DNA from: Streptomyces sp. 35G-GA-8
GTDB lineage: Bacteria; Actinomycetota; Actinomycetes; Streptomycetales; Streptomycetaceae
DNA length: 64,000 bases
Reading direction: 5' to 3'
Assembly (NCBI RefSeq): GCF_023534745.1
Contig: NZ_JAMHJQ010000012.1
Location: 1 to 64,000, forward strand
Below are positions 1 to 8,996 of this stretch, piece after piece. The notes beneath the pieces were generated by a model, which was given only the letters and a program-made list of their open reading frames with translations, was not told where the DNA came from and did no database searches. Position numbers and translations under genes: made by a program. Every line of letters begins with the position of its first letter. Position 1 is the first letter of the stretch.

Positions 1-612
1 CCGGTCGCCCGCCGATGGCCGAGGCGAAGGCCGATATCCAGGTGCGGTAGGCCGCCGGAGAACCCGCCCCGCCGCCGGAGTGGCCGCCACACGCGTCGCA
101 GCGGACGAAAAACGTGAAGCTCAGGGGCGGCCCGGTCCGTCGACAATGGCTACTCCTACGCCGCCTCCGGTCGGCAGGAATGGCCGCGCGAGTCCTGCTT
201 CTCCTCGGCCAGGCCGACGGCAGGGTGGCCCCGAAGGCCGGCCCTGCTGCCAACGAGGTGGCGCCTGACACAGTTTCGCAGGCGGCGCCGGCGACAGCCC
301 GAGGCTTCCATAGGTCCCTGGCCTCCCGCCCCTCGACGAGGAGTCCTGATGCCTGACACCTCGTCCTCCGCCGCTACGACCGTCCGGCCGGCGAAGAGTC
401 TGGGCCCACAGAAGGACCTGCCGCGTAGAGGGAAACGCTGGCAGGCCACCCATCCTCCCCAGCTTTCTCCACGGATGCCGGCGCAGCAGCCCACGGGGAC
501 CCACGGGTCCCAATGATTGGTCACGTCCGTTTCTTTCACGATTCCTACCGTCAACGGGCATGACAGAGGTGGGGAGCCCCGCAGGGCTCAGGCCACCTCG
601 ACAAGCTCCGGT
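1..612. other. No recognisable gene
   Basis: A short frame ending in TAG at 48-50 could be the 3' end of a gene that begins outside the window, but only 16 codons are visible. The remainder has overlapping open frames on both strands with proline/arginine/glycine-rich composition, as expected of high-GC noncoding or decayed DNA. I see no domain, start with a ribosome binding site, or repeat here. Confidence 0.4.
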
Positions 613-1113
613 TCAGACGCTCGGGGAAATGCCGAGTGATACACCGTTGATCTCGCCTGCCGAGTCCACCGGGGCAGCATGGTTGATGGTCCGTCCGAAG
701 CACACCGACCAGGACTTCGCCCCCACCCCCGATGACGAGCATGTCCACTTGTTCAGGTAACCGCTGGAGTTCGCCAGGTCCATGGCCGCTGTCGCACGGT
801 AGGAACCAGATCGTTCGTTACGCACGATCACCGCCCCTTGTACGCCGTTCCCGTTCCCGTTCGACGCCCTGACCGCGCAGACCTGAGCGAGCACGTCGGT
901 CTCGATGTGGATCGTTCTGGCGCAACGCCAGAGACTGGAGCTGGAGGTGATCGGATTCGTGTTCCCGTAAGGTCGCCAGCTGCCGCTCTCCGCAGCTGTG
1001 GCGGGGCCGGCGGTCGCCAGACTCAAACCGACGACAGCGGTGAGTGCGGCTGTCGCCCCTGCGACCGTCCGGGTAACTCGCGTGTTGATCCGTCGTGCTC
1101 GTTTCACGTTCAT
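613..1113 (-). CDS. Small secreted protein, function unknown
   Basis: A 166-residue protein. The start is the ATG at 1113, preceded by GGAGGG at a good distance. The N-terminus has several Arg/Lys residues, a hydrophobic stretch (about residues 17-36) and an Ala-rich cleavage region ending in ATAA, so it is a likely Sec- or Tat-exported protein. The mature part of about 125 residues contains four cysteines (WRCART, AQVCAV, WTCSSS, SVCFGR) that could form two disulfides, and is rich in Ser, Asn and Gly. I do not recognise the family. Its 5' leader is homologous to the one in front of the small secreted protein at 8002-8268, although the two proteins do not look alike. Confidence 0.75.
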   Translation of the reverse strand: MNVKRARRINTRVTRTVAGATAALTAVVGLSLATAGPATAAESGSWRPYGNTNPITSSSSLWRCARTIHIETDVLAQVCAVRASNGNGNGVQGAVIVRNERSGSYRATAAMDLANSSGYLNKWTCSSSGVGAKSWSVCFGRTINHAAPVDSAGEINGVSLGISPSV

Positions 1114-1235
1114 GTTTTCCCTCCGTTGGGCCTCGGGCGCTTTCCTGAGGCTGGTGGTGTTGATGGGGCCGATACTGCCGTGGTGCCGGCGGGACGTCGT
1201 TGGCCGCGAGTCCAGACGTCTTGACGATGCGTCTT
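1114..1235 (-). promoter_or_regulatory. Conserved 5' leader, copy 1
   Basis: Read on the minus strand, the 120 bases before the ATG align almost end to end with 7881-8001 on the plus strand. Shared blocks include GACGCATCGTCAAGA, CCAACGACG, CACCACGGCA and GAAAGCGCCCG or its near match, then a purine-rich ribosome binding site. By eye identity is roughly three quarters. This is either a duplicated promoter/leader or an RNA regulatory region; the sequence does not decide which. Confidence 0.6.
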
Positions 1236-1379
1236 CAAGCAGCCCCCAGTGGCGGCACTGGCTTTGGCGCATCACCTTTTGCCTGGTTGAAAACTTGTTG
1301 AGCCGCTGGCCCGCTTGTGATGAGAGTGGTGGAGCGGTGACAAGCCGGTGCCTCGGGCGCCGACCTGCTCGCCCTGCCC

Positions 1380-1726
1380 ACCTTGCATCGGTACGAGTGC
1401 ACCTGACCACGGGCCTCGGCACGGACCGGCGCAACGAAGCGGCCAGGAAGCTCGCCGACGCCGTACGGGCCGAGTCGCTGCCCCGGGTCGTGGTGGTGGG
1501 CGACTTCAACGGCACGAGCGACGACACGGCACTGCGCCCGCTGACCGCACAGCTGCGATCGGCTCAGGAAGCGGCGGGCGACGGTGTCGGGTTCAGCCGG
1601 CCCGCTGCGTTCCCGGTGGCGCGGATCGACCGGATCCTCGTCAAGGGCGTCACCCCGGTCTCGGCCCGAACGCTGCCGCGCACCGGAAGCGACCACCTGC
1701 CCGTAGCAGCCGCCTTGCGCCTGTGA
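1380..1726 (+). pseudogene. 3' fragment of an endonuclease/exonuclease/phosphatase-family gene
   Basis: The open frame from about 1380 encodes the C-terminal third of an EEP-fold hydrolase. The metal-site motif VVGDFNG is followed by RIDRILVKG and the terminal GSDHLPVAA, the order of DNase I/exonuclease III-like enzymes. The N-terminal catalytic half is missing; upstream the frame runs into the leader region of the secreted-protein gene and has no plausible start. It is therefore a truncated remnant. Confidence 0.7.
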
Positions 1727-2004
1727 CGGCGGTGTGATTTTCATCGATCACCGGCGTGGCTACTCTGTGGCATCTGGCGAACGGCGGGGCCAGTGGCCGA
1801 TGCGGCGTGCGAGCCGGCCGACACGGTGACGCCGGGGACCTGGAGCACGGGCGCGGTCGAGGACGCCGCCTACGCCATCGACACACTCGCCGAGGCCCTC
1901 GCCGCGAACCTGACGACAGTGCTAGACCGCCCCCCTCTCGCCAGGGCGGATGAGGTTTCGGCAGTCGCGGTGCCAGTGACGTCTTTCCAATGCCGTCGGA
2001 CGTG
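1727..2004. other. Short region without a supported gene
   Basis: Open frames here have no recognisable domain. The stretch lies between the 3' end of the EEP remnant and the 3' end of the sensor kinase gene. Confidence 0.4.
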
Positions 2005-3258
2005 TCAGTCGGCAGGCGGGAGGCGGAGCGTGGCGACGGCCCCGCCGTCGGGCGCCTTGGCGAAGGACAGCGACGCCCCGATGACCCGGGCCTGGCCGAG
2101 CGCGATGGTCAGTCCGAGGCCGTGGCCCCGGCCGCGTTCGGACGCGCCGGTGCGGAACCGTTGGGGTCCGTCGGTGAGCAGCTGACGGGGGAAGCCCGGG
2201 CCGTGGTCCCGTACGGTAACGCAGGTCCCCGCCACCTCGACCTCGACGGGTGCGCGACCGTGCCGGTGGGCGTTGACGACCAGGTTGGTGACGATCCTGT
2301 CGAGCCGACGCGGGTCGGTCTGGGCGGTCAGGGCGCCGGACGTGGTGAGCCGTGTCCGCAGCCCGGTGCGCCGTACGGATTCCGTCACCAGCTCACCGAG
2401 CGGTACCGGCTGGGTGTCGGCCTGTTCGGCGCCCGCGTCGAGCCGGGAGATCTCCAGCAGGTTCTCCACCAGGGTCCGCAGCACCCCTACCCGGTCTCTG
2501 ACCAGATCCGTGGCCTCCCCCTCGGGGAGCAGCCCGCTCGCGGTGACCAGACCCATCAGCGGGGTACGCAGTTCGTGGGCCACGTCGGCGGTGAAGTGCT
2601 GCTCGGCCAGGAGCCGCCCGAGCAGGCTGTCGGCCATCGAATCGACGGTGGCGGAGATCTCGGCGATCTCGTCGCTGCCGCGGCCGGCCCCGGTCCTGGC
2701 GGCCAGGTCACCGGCCGTGATCCGCCGTGCGGTCCGTGCCGCCCGCCGAAGCCTGCGGTTGGGCAGTTCCGCGGCGAGCGCCGACAGCGGTACGACGACG
2801 GCCAGCGCGAGCAGGGAGTACTTCCACATGTGCCGGTCCAGGGCGCGCCGGGCGAGCAGGTCGGGTGTCATGTCGACCTCCACCGCCACGGGGCTGCCCC
2901 GGTACGTTTGTGCCGCCCACATCGAGGGGTGGTCCCCGGGGCCGTCACTGTCGTACCAGGTGGCATACCCGTCCCTCAGCCCCTGCGGGCCGCGGAGTCG
3001 GCGCACCAGTTCGACGGGCATGGACCCGGGCGACATCCGAAGCGAGTCGGGCGTGGTGGCGTCCCGTTCGTGGTCCTGCAGGTCTCGGGACAGCTGCGTC
3101 ACGGCCTTGGCCCTGCCGTCGTTCAGGGACCGGGCCAGGGTGCTGCGGTGGACCAGCACCCCGACGGTCAGCGCGATGGCGCAGCAGGCCACGGCGACAA
3201 GCACAGCGATCTTCCAGCGCAGTGAACGCCAGTTCAGCAGGTCGCGCGGGATGCCCAC
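2005..3258 (-). CDS. Sensor histidine kinase, CseC-like
   Basis: A 417-residue membrane sensor kinase. I place the start at the GTG at 3258, just past the response-regulator stop (3260-3262), which gives an operon with the stop and start only a few bases apart. The order is a membrane helix at about 17-36, an extracytoplasmic domain of about 105 residues, a second helix at about 145-163, a HAMP-like segment, the HisKA box DVAHELRTP with phospho-acceptor His228, then the ATPase motifs NLVVNAHRHG, DHGPGFP and RGHGLGL. The kinase core closely resembles Streptomyces CseC, the partner of CseB in cell-envelope stress. That similarity is recalled, not searched. No sigE-like gene is adjacent; a secreted protease gene lies upstream of the regulator instead. 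Confidence 0.9.
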   Translation of the reverse strand: MGIPRDLLNWRSLRWKIAVLVAVACCAIALTVGVLVHRSTLARSLNDGRAKAVTQLSRDLQDHERDATTPDSLRMSPGSMPVELVRRLRGPQGLRDGYATWYDSDGPGDHPSMWAAQTYRGSPVAVEVDMTPDLLARRALDRHMWKYSLLALAVVVPLSALAAELPNRRLRRAARTARRITAGDLAARTGAGRGSDEIAEISATVDSMADSLLGRLLAEQHFTADVAHELRTPLMGLVTASGLLPEGEATDLVRDRVGVLRTLVENLLEISRLDAGAEQADTQPVPLGELVTESVRRTGLRTRLTTSGALTAQTDPRRLDRIVTNLVVNAHRHGRAPVEVEVAGTCVTVRDHGPGFPRQLLTDGPQRFRTGASERGRGHGLGLTIALGQARVIGASLSFAKAPDGGAVATLRLPPAD

Positions 3259-3259
3259 G

Positions 3260-4039
3260 TCAGCGCCGCAACTTGTAGCCGAAGCCGCGGACGGTCTGGA
3301 TCCGCTCGGCTCCGATCTTCCTCCGCAGCCGCTGGACGCACAGGTCGACCACGCGGCTGTCGCCGTCCCAGCCGTAGTCCCACACGTTGCGCAGCAGCAT
3401 GTGCCGGTCCAGAACGACGCCGGGGTTCGCGGCGAACTCCAGCAGGAGCCGCAGCTCGGTGGGGGCCAGCGCAACCGGTTCGCCCGCCCGGAACACCTCA
3501 AGGCCGGCGGTGTCGATGGTCAGGTCGCCGAAGACCAGCGGAGCGTGCTCGCCCGGGCGACCGGAATCCTCCGGCGGTGCCGCACCGCCCACCGGCTCGG
3601 TCGGGGGGTGGTGCGGTACGGCCGGGGCGGTGGCGGGGTTGAAGGTCGCCCGCCGCAGCAGCGAGCGGATCCGGGCCACCAGCACCGCGGTGTCGACGGG
3701 TTTGACCACGTAGTCGTCGGCGCCCGCCTCCAGGCCGGAGACCACGTCCAGGGCGTCGCCGCGCGCGGACATCATCAGGATCGGGTCCATGCTGGTCTCC
3801 CTGACCCGGCGGCACAGCCCGATGCCGTCGAGGGCGGGCAGCATCATGTCCAGCAGTAGCAGATCGTGGCGGCCCTCCCGGAACAGTTCGAGTCCGGTCA
3901 GGCCGTCACCGGCGGAGGTGACGCGGTAGCCGTAGCGCTCCAGTGCCAAGGTGACCGATCTGCGGATCACTTCGTCGTCCTCCACGAGCAGGATCGCCAC
4001 GGGCACCAGGGCGGTTCCCCCGGCCACTGGATCCGACAT
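3260..4039 (-). CDS. OmpR/PhoB-family response regulator, CseB-like
   Basis: A 259-residue response regulator. The receiver has the acidic pair in LLVEDDE (residues 17-23), the phospho-acceptor Asp64 in LLLDMMLP and the conserved Lys in VVKPVD. A variable Pro-rich linker follows, then a winged-helix DNA-binding domain containing LAPTELRLLLEFAANPG, WDYGWDGDSRVVD and the terminal VRGFGYKLRR. This pattern matches CseB. It is the first gene of a two-gene operon with the kinase. A purine-rich GGGGAGAG lies close to the ATG at 4039, so a start slightly downstream near the receiver is possible. Confidence 0.92.
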   Translation of the reverse strand: MSDPVAGGTALVPVAILLVEDDEVIRRSVTLALERYGYRVTSAGDGLTGLELFREGRHDLLLLDMMLPALDGIGLCRRVRETSMDPILMMSARGDALDVVSGLEAGADDYVVKPVDTAVLVARIRSLLRRATFNPATAPAVPHHPPTEPVGGAAPPEDSGRPGEHAPLVFGDLTIDTAGLEVFRAGEPVALAPTELRLLLEFAANPGVVLDRHMLLRNVWDYGWDGDSRVVDLCVQRLRRKIGAERIQTVRGFGYKLRR

Positions 4040-4155
4040 CTCTCCCCATCGGACGTAGTTGCTGGAGGTCCATCATGCGACAGGGCATCCCGCCCTGCCG
4101 AATTCCGCCTCCACCACGCATACGCCGGCGCCGGGTTCGCCGGTGATGCTGCCGG

Positions 4156-5778
4156 TCAGGGTTCGCGGGTCCGGGGGCTGTGGTTCGGGTCCTGGTCACC
4201 GAGATGACTGTCGCGGTCGTCGGGACGGGGCGGGGCACCGGTGAGGGTGCAGCCCTGGCGGGACAGGTCCAGTTTCGATCCCTTGGCCAGACAGTCAGCG
4301 ATCATGTAAAGCTGCTGGCCATAGCTGCGACCCTTCGTGGAGGTCACTTCCCCGTTCGGGCCTACTTCGCAGGGGTTGTTGTCGGTGCATTGCTCGCCGT
4401 CGTCGTTGTGGGTGTTGTGGATTCCCACGACAGTGGTGCCGTCGGGGGCCAGCAGAGCCGAACCGGAGTCGCCGTGCCAGGGGGCGCAGTCGTCGCTTGT
4501 GGTGTAGCGGATTGAGTTGTCCAGCTGGTAGCCGCCTTCCCGCAGGTGCGGGACTACGGCCTCGGCGGTGCAGTGGTAGCGGGCGCCGACGGAAGCCACG
4601 GTCAGTGGGTCGCCTGTGCGCACGGGGACGGACGCGAGCTGGAAGACTTTCGCGCCTTCGGCAGTCAACTGCGCGTAGGTCTTGTCCAGGCGGTAGAGCG
4701 CGATGTCGGTGCCGGTCATCGTCGCGTACACCAGCCGTTTCGCACGGGCCGTGGTCTGCGGATAGCCCTGAGGGTCGGCGATGGGCACCTCGCGGTCGGC
4801 AGGCTGGTCCACCAGCGCGGCTCCGGGCGCGGGCCACTGTCCTTGCACACAGTGACCGTTGGTCAGCAACAGCGCCGGGTCCTGCGGACGGGAGGCGGGG
4901 GTACGGACCACCGAGCCCGCACAGCCGCTCAGGTCCGCCGACCCTTCCATGTCCGGGATCGGATCATCGGGGGGCACGTCGGTGCCCGTAATGATGCCGT
5001 TGATCCAGTCGGCGTGCCTGGTGACATCGGAGTACAGCGTCTTGCCGCTCTCGTCGGGGCCGCTGACCACACCGGCCACGGCCCACTGACCGCCCTCGCG
5101 GACCAGCGCGGGACCGCCGGAGTCCATATTCGTGGCGGCGACGCTGCCGTCGGCGCTACCGACGCACAACTCTCCGCCGGCCGCGTGTGACGGACACGCC
5201 GAGATCGGTTGCACCACGGTGTCGGCCTCCCGCAGCCGCGTGGGGAAACACGCCGGATTGGTGCTGTCGTCGCAGGTCATGCCCCAGCCCATGATACGGA
5301 CGGGTGTGTTGTCCGGCGGCGTGGTCGAGGCGATCCGCACCGGCTTGGCCCGAACCGGGGTCCGCAGGTGCATCAACGCGAGGTCGCGGCCCCAGAACCC
5401 TCCTTCATCGCGACTGGTCGCCAGCCGGTAGTAGTGGTCGACCTCGGCGACCTCGCCGCCGGAGGTGGTGTCCAGTGACCCGACCCGGACCTTCCAGCCA
5501 CGTGGGACCCCCGCCTTCGCATTGGTCGGGTTGCGGCCGGCACAGTGGCTGGCGGTCAGGACCCATTGCGGCGCGAGGACCTCGACCCCGCAGCCGTGCT
5601 TGTCCGGGCGCGGCGGGGCGGGGTAGGACAGTTGGAACGAGCCCATGAACGAGTAGGCCTGCGTGGACTCGGTGCCACCCACGACGGCCTGTGCCGGAAA
5701 GGGTGTTACAAGGGCCGCGGTCAGCGCGATCCCCGCCGTCAGGGCGGCGGCCGCCCTTCGGCCTGTCGACGTGTGCAT
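4156..5778 (-). CDS. Secreted serine protease with two tandem trypsin-like domains
   Basis: A 540-residue protein with a signal peptide (about 1-31, ending FPAQA). The mature N-terminus VVGG at 32-35 looks like a trypsin activation site. Domain 1 has the S1 triad His78 (TASHC), Asp132 (RDLALM) and Ser220 (MDSGGP, where the usual GDSGGP has Met for Gly). Domain 2 has a second complete set: His309 (LTNGHC), Asp358 (TDIALY) and Ser438 (GDSGS). Cysteines near these sites could form disulfides. A single S1 protease is about 250 residues, so this is a fusion. The C-terminal tail after residue 500 is acidic/Pro-rich. Transcription runs in the same direction as the CseBC-like pair, whose regulator starts 117 bases downstream of this gene's stop; control by that pair is only a guess from position. 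Confidence 0.88.
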   Translation of the reverse strand: MHTSTGRRAAAALTAGIALTAALVTPFPAQAVVGGTESTQAYSFMGSFQLSYPAPPRPDKHGCGVEVLAPQWVLTASHCAGRNPTNAKAGVPRGWKVRVGSLDTTSGGEVAEVDHYYRLATSRDEGGFWGRDLALMHLRTPVRAKPVRIASTTPPDNTPVRIMGWGMTCDDSTNPACFPTRLREADTVVQPISACPSHAAGGELCVGSADGSVAATNMDSGGPALVREGGQWAVAGVVSGPDESGKTLYSDVTRHADWINGIITGTDVPPDDPIPDMEGSADLSGCAGSVVRTPASRPQDPALLLTNGHCVQGQWPAPGAALVDQPADREVPIADPQGYPQTTARAKRLVYATMTGTDIALYRLDKTYAQLTAEGAKVFQLASVPVRTGDPLTVASVGARYHCTAEAVVPHLREGGYQLDNSIRYTTSDDCAPWHGDSGSALLAPDGTTVVGIHNTHNDDGEQCTDNNPCEVGPNGEVTSTKGRSYGQQLYMIADCLAKGSKLDLSRQGCTLTGAPPRPDDRDSHLGDQDPNHSPRTREP

Positions 5779-6865
5779 GCGTGGCTCCCCTTGCGTCTGC
5801 CGTCGCCATCGCTCCGGCGGGCTGGTGCTGAGGACAGCAGTGGGCTGTCCCGTCCGGCATCGAGCCTGGACCCAGTGGCCCTCCGGAGGGTCTCGCCCGC
5901 GTATCAGGCTCGGCGCGGCAGCCGCTCAGTTGTGTATCAGCGAGTCCGGGGCCAGGCAGACGATGCCGTGGACACGCAGGCGAAGCGGCCCGCTGCCGTT
6001 GTCCGTCGCAGTGTGACGGTGGATGCGGAGGCCCGTGGACGGCATCTGCGTCAAGGCGGCCGGCCCCTGCCCTTGCCGGAAATCCCGTCCCGGTGAGCAG
6101 GTGGCGGCGGGGCCCTGATCGGCACCATGAGCGGTCGGGTCCTTGCCGTCGAGGACCTGCCGACGCCCCGACCGGACCGCCGTCGAACCGCTGCTCCTGC
6201 CCACCCGCGACCCGGCGGGCGACTTCACCGTCGCCTGGACAACACCGCCGGCCACGCGGGCCGGTGACCGGCGTCAGCCGTGCGCCGACCCGGGTTCCAG
6301 CTCTGCCGATCATGTGACTCAAGGAGAGCGTCGTCACAGCGAGCAGCGATGGGGAGGGGCGGAGTCCGGTGGCGTTCCTGACCGACGAGCAACGCCTTAT
6401 CTGGACTCTTTGATCTCAACCACGAGTTGAGCAGGGTGTTTGCGTCCTCCGCAACGAGCTCGCGGTCACACTCGGGCAACTCCGCGACCTCCGCCGAGTA
6501 CCCCGGCTCGGGAGGCGACCCCGGCGACGGTGACCGGGGCCGTCGCGCTCCAGGCTGTTCAATACTGCTGTGACGCGTTCGATGCGGTCCAGGCGGCGTT
6601 GTTGAGGCTCGGGGCGACGTCACGGCAGCGGACCTGAGCGTCGGCGTGGATGCTCCCTGCCGCGGGGCGGGAGGGGAGACGCAGATCACCTTCGTTCGTG
6701 TCACAACGTGCGGGGGCTGTCCCGTCCCAGAGGCACAACCACCAGCAACGACGGGGTAAAGGAGTGCACTATGGAAGCCCGGTTCCATGGAGTCTGCGGC
6801 TACTGGGGTCCATGGGCCCCGCCGTACGAACCAGCGCCGCGCCCCTCTCGCGAGAGGAGAAGGCG
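5779..6865. other. 1.1 kb without a supported gene
   Basis: This stretch separates the protease gene (minus) from the AraC-type regulator gene (plus). Open frames are present on both strands but none has a convincing start, domain or codon pattern. Promoters for the two divergent genes must lie here. I see no obvious operator or transposase motif. Confidence 0.4.
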
Positions 6866-7885
6866 ATGATCGAGACGGTGTTCCGGACTGAGGGAGTGCC
6901 CGCGGCGGAGCGATTCGGATACTGGCGTGAGTGCATGACCCGGCTGCTATGTCCCATGGACATGAACAGTGACTACGACTCCACATTCCGCGCGGAGACG
7001 AGACTCCTCCAACTCGGTTCCCTCTCGATCTGGCCGGGAGATATGCAGCGGCCGATGCGCTGTCGGCGGACTCCCAAACTGATCCGGCAGTCCGATCCGG
7101 AGAACTACCACCTCTCCTTGCCGATGAATGGTTCGATGGCCATCTCACAGGCCGGGCGCGAAGCCGTGCACGGCGCCAACGAGATGTACGTCGTTGACAC
7201 CTCACAACCCTATGAATGCCGTGTATCCGGCGGGCCCCTTCGCGGCGTGGGGCTCGAAGTGCCCAAGACACTCGTGCCCTTGCCCCCGCACGCCGTCGGC
7301 CGACTGCTGACCCGCCGGATGTCGGCACAGGAAGGGATGGGCGCACAGCTCGCCGGCTTCCTGGCCCGCCTCGCCGACGACAGCGGCTCTTACAAGCCCT
7401 CCGACGAACAGCGGCTGGAGACGATCCTGATCGATCTGTTCACCGCCACGCTGGCCCATTACCTCGATGCCGACGACGACCTACCGCCCGAGACTCACCG
7501 CCGGACCCTGCCCCTGCGCATCCGGACATTCATCCAGCACCAGCTGCACGACCCGGCTCTCACACCCGGCGCGATCGCTGCCGCGCACAACATCTCAACC
7601 AGCTACCTGCACAGCCTCTTCCGGAACCAGGACCTCACCGTCTCGGCCTGGATACGTCACCAGCGCCTGGAACACGCCCGCCGCGACCTTGCCGACCGGA
7701 CCCAGTACACGGTCCCTGTCCACCGCATCGCCGCCCGCTGGGGCTTCACCCACCACGCAGCCTTCACCCGCGCCTTCACTACCGCATACGGCCTCGCGCC
7801 CCGCGACTACCGGCACCAGGTCCACGCCGATTCGCCCACGGATACGAGGCCAACAACGATGCCCGCAACCGGCATTGCGATGTAG
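6866..7885 (+). CDS. AraC-family transcriptional regulator
   Basis: A 339-residue regulator. The start is the ATG at 6866, preceded by GAGAGGAGA. The N-terminal 200 residues form the sensing/dimerisation part (begins METVF-like, with ERFGYWRECM, and later YHLSLPMNG and VVDTSQPYEC), as in the AraC-binding-domain-like class. The C-terminal 100 residues are a double helix-turn-helix: ALTPGAIAAAHNISTSYLHS, then VHRIAARWGFTHHAAFTRAF and the AraC signature ending YGLAPRDYR. It is followed 116 bases later by a small secreted protein gene on the same strand, with the conserved leader filling the gap, so that gene is a candidate target. Confidence 0.88.
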   Translation: MIETVFRTEGVPAAERFGYWRECMTRLLCPMDMNSDYDSTFRAETRLLQLGSLSIWPGDMQRPMRCRRTPKLIRQSDPENYHLSLPMNGSMAISQAGREAVHGANEMYVVDTSQPYECRVSGGPLRGVGLEVPKTLVPLPPHAVGRLLTRRMSAQEGMGAQLAGFLARLADDSGSYKPSDEQRLETILIDLFTATLAHYLDADDDLPPETHRRTLPLRIRTFIQHQLHDPALTPGAIAAAHNISTSYLHSLFRNQDLTVSAWIRHQRLEHARRDLADRTQYTVPVHRIAARWGFTHHAAFTRAFTTAYGLAPRDYRHQVHADSPTDTRPTTMPATGIAM

Positions 7886-8001
7886 ACGCATCGTCAAGAA
7901 GTCCGGCCTCCACGCCAACGACGCTCTGGCGACACCACGGCAACATTGATCCCGTCACCACCAGTCCCCGGGAAGCGCCCGGGGCTCAGCGGGGAGAACA
8001 C
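7881..8001 (+). promoter_or_regulatory. Conserved 5' leader, copy 2
   Basis: This is the counterpart of 1114-1235 on the opposite strand. Similarity begins at the stop codon of the AraC-type regulator and continues through the ribosome binding site (GGGGAGA) to the ATG at 8002. The start of the shared segment at a gene boundary suggests a promoter or leader cassette in front of small exported proteins, not a shared coding region. Confidence 0.6.
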
Positions 8002-8268
8002 ATGAAGATGAAACGAGCCCTGATCGCCATGGCGATGACCCTGGGAGCAGTGGGAGTACCACTGGCGACCGCCACCTCGGCACAGGCCACGCAGAGCCAG
8101 TGCACGAACTACCTGGCCGGCAAGGGCTACATCGTCGGGGGCGGCGTTCGGTCGGCATGCAGCCACGGCACGTTCCTCGGCGGCGCCCATCCCTTATGTA
8201 CCGCGAAACTGCTGGAGCTCGGGATAACCAACGGCACCCACATCAACGAGGCCTGCAAGCGCGCCTAG
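8002..8268 (+). CDS. Small secreted cysteine-containing protein
   Basis: An 88-residue precursor. The first 30 residues are a signal peptide: MKMKR, a hydrophobic core and a cleavage site near SAQA. The mature part of about 58 residues carries four cysteines at 34, 53, 66 and 85, spaced so that two disulfides could form, with Gly-rich turns between them. I do not recognise the family. The size and cysteines would fit a secreted peptide, inhibitor or signalling protein, but this is not shown. It lies directly downstream of the AraC-type regulator and shares its leader type with the gene at 613-1113. Confidence 0.75.
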   Translation: MKMKRALIAMAMTLGAVGVPLATATSAQATQSQCTNYLAGKGYIVGGGVRSACSHGTFLGGAHPLCTAKLLELGITNGTHINEACKRA

Positions 8269-8337
8269 CTAGATCTTGTCCGGCCGATCATGTGGCTACT
8301 TCGTCCTCGGGTCGCTGATGCGGATATAGGGCGGGGT

Positions 8338-8490
8338 GATCTCACGGACGCCGAGTGGGAACGGCTGCGGCCGTTCCTGCCGGTCAGCAACAGGCGTTGT
8401 GGCAGGTGGCGGGATCACCGGCAGGTGGCGGGATCACCGGCAGGTGGCGGGATCACCGGCAGGTGATCGACGGGATTCTGTTCTTGATCA
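8338..8490 (+). pseudogene. N-terminal fragment of an IS5-family transposase
   Basis: The frame from 8338 encodes DLTDAEWERLRPFLP, the usual start of Streptomyces IS5-type transposases, followed by pieces of WRDHRQVIDGILF. A 19-base unit encoding the WRDHR region is present three times in a row, which adds 38 bases and breaks the frame. The rest of the transposase is missing: downstream comes a fragment of a Tn3-family transposase on the other strand. Confidence 0.7.
8402..8458 (+). repeat. 19-bp tandem triplication
   Basis: Three identical copies of the unit GCAGGTGGCGGGATCACCG lie head to tail, with a fourth partial copy (GCAGGTG) following. The unit is part of the IS5 transposase fragment, where one copy would be expected. 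Confidence 0.9.
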
Positions 8491-8559
8491 CGCCCGGTGA
8501 ACGAGTCCGGGTCCGCCCGGACACGCCGGCCGTCACAGGCCCCCAGAGGCCGTTCCCTG

Positions 8560-8655
8560 AGCACTCCCGTCGTCGTTCTCGTCCAGTTCCGGCGTCTCCG
8601 GATCACGCAACGGGCGCAGTACTCCGGCGGCCGGGGGTGAGGCCGTGAAGCTGTA
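8560..8655 (-). pseudogene. C-terminal scrap of a Tn3-family transposase
   Basis: On the minus strand the frame reads YSFTASPPAAGVLRPLRD followed by an acidic end (ELDENDDG). This is the extreme C-terminus of Streptomyces Tn3-type transposases. A homologous end is found at 30827-30930. Nothing else of the gene remains here. Confidence 0.65.
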
Positions 8656-8834
8656 GCAGGGCAGCGCCGGCTCCTCGGCGAGCGTCCCGTACGCCCCGGG
8701 CCGGCCGGGTCGGTGTCGAGCATTGCCTCGCAGCACCAGCGGCGCAGCACAGCCTCCGCCTGCTCCGGTGCCGCGGCCAGAAGCTCGTCTGCGAGCCGCC
8801 ATAAGCGAAGCCTCTCCCTTCTCGTCCAGACCGA

Positions 8835-8996
8835 GCCGCCCAGGGGGTCCTCGCTCGTGAAGTAGTGAAAGATGAGCGCCTTGCCGCAGCATGCACCGGC
8901 GGCGATGCGGTCCGTCCGCGCGCCTACGATCCCTCGCTCGGCGAACTCCGCCGTGGCCGCCTCAAGGAGGCGTCGTCGCGTTTCAGCTGCATTGCC
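8835..8996 (-). pseudogene. Fragment of a TetR-family regulator gene
   Basis: The frame encodes a TetR DNA-binding helix-turn-helix: ETRRRLLEAATAEFAERG, then ARTDRIAAGA and KALIFHYF, matching the usual pattern of helix 1 to helix 4. The typical ligand-binding domain does not follow; the frame degenerates and runs into the Tn3 scrap. It is not likely to be functional. Confidence 0.6.

Noticed and set aside
2273-3859. Long plus-strand open frames opposite the kinase/regulator genes
   Set aside because: They are antisense to two well-supported genes and have Arg/Ser/Pro-rich composition without domains, as expected in high-GC DNA.
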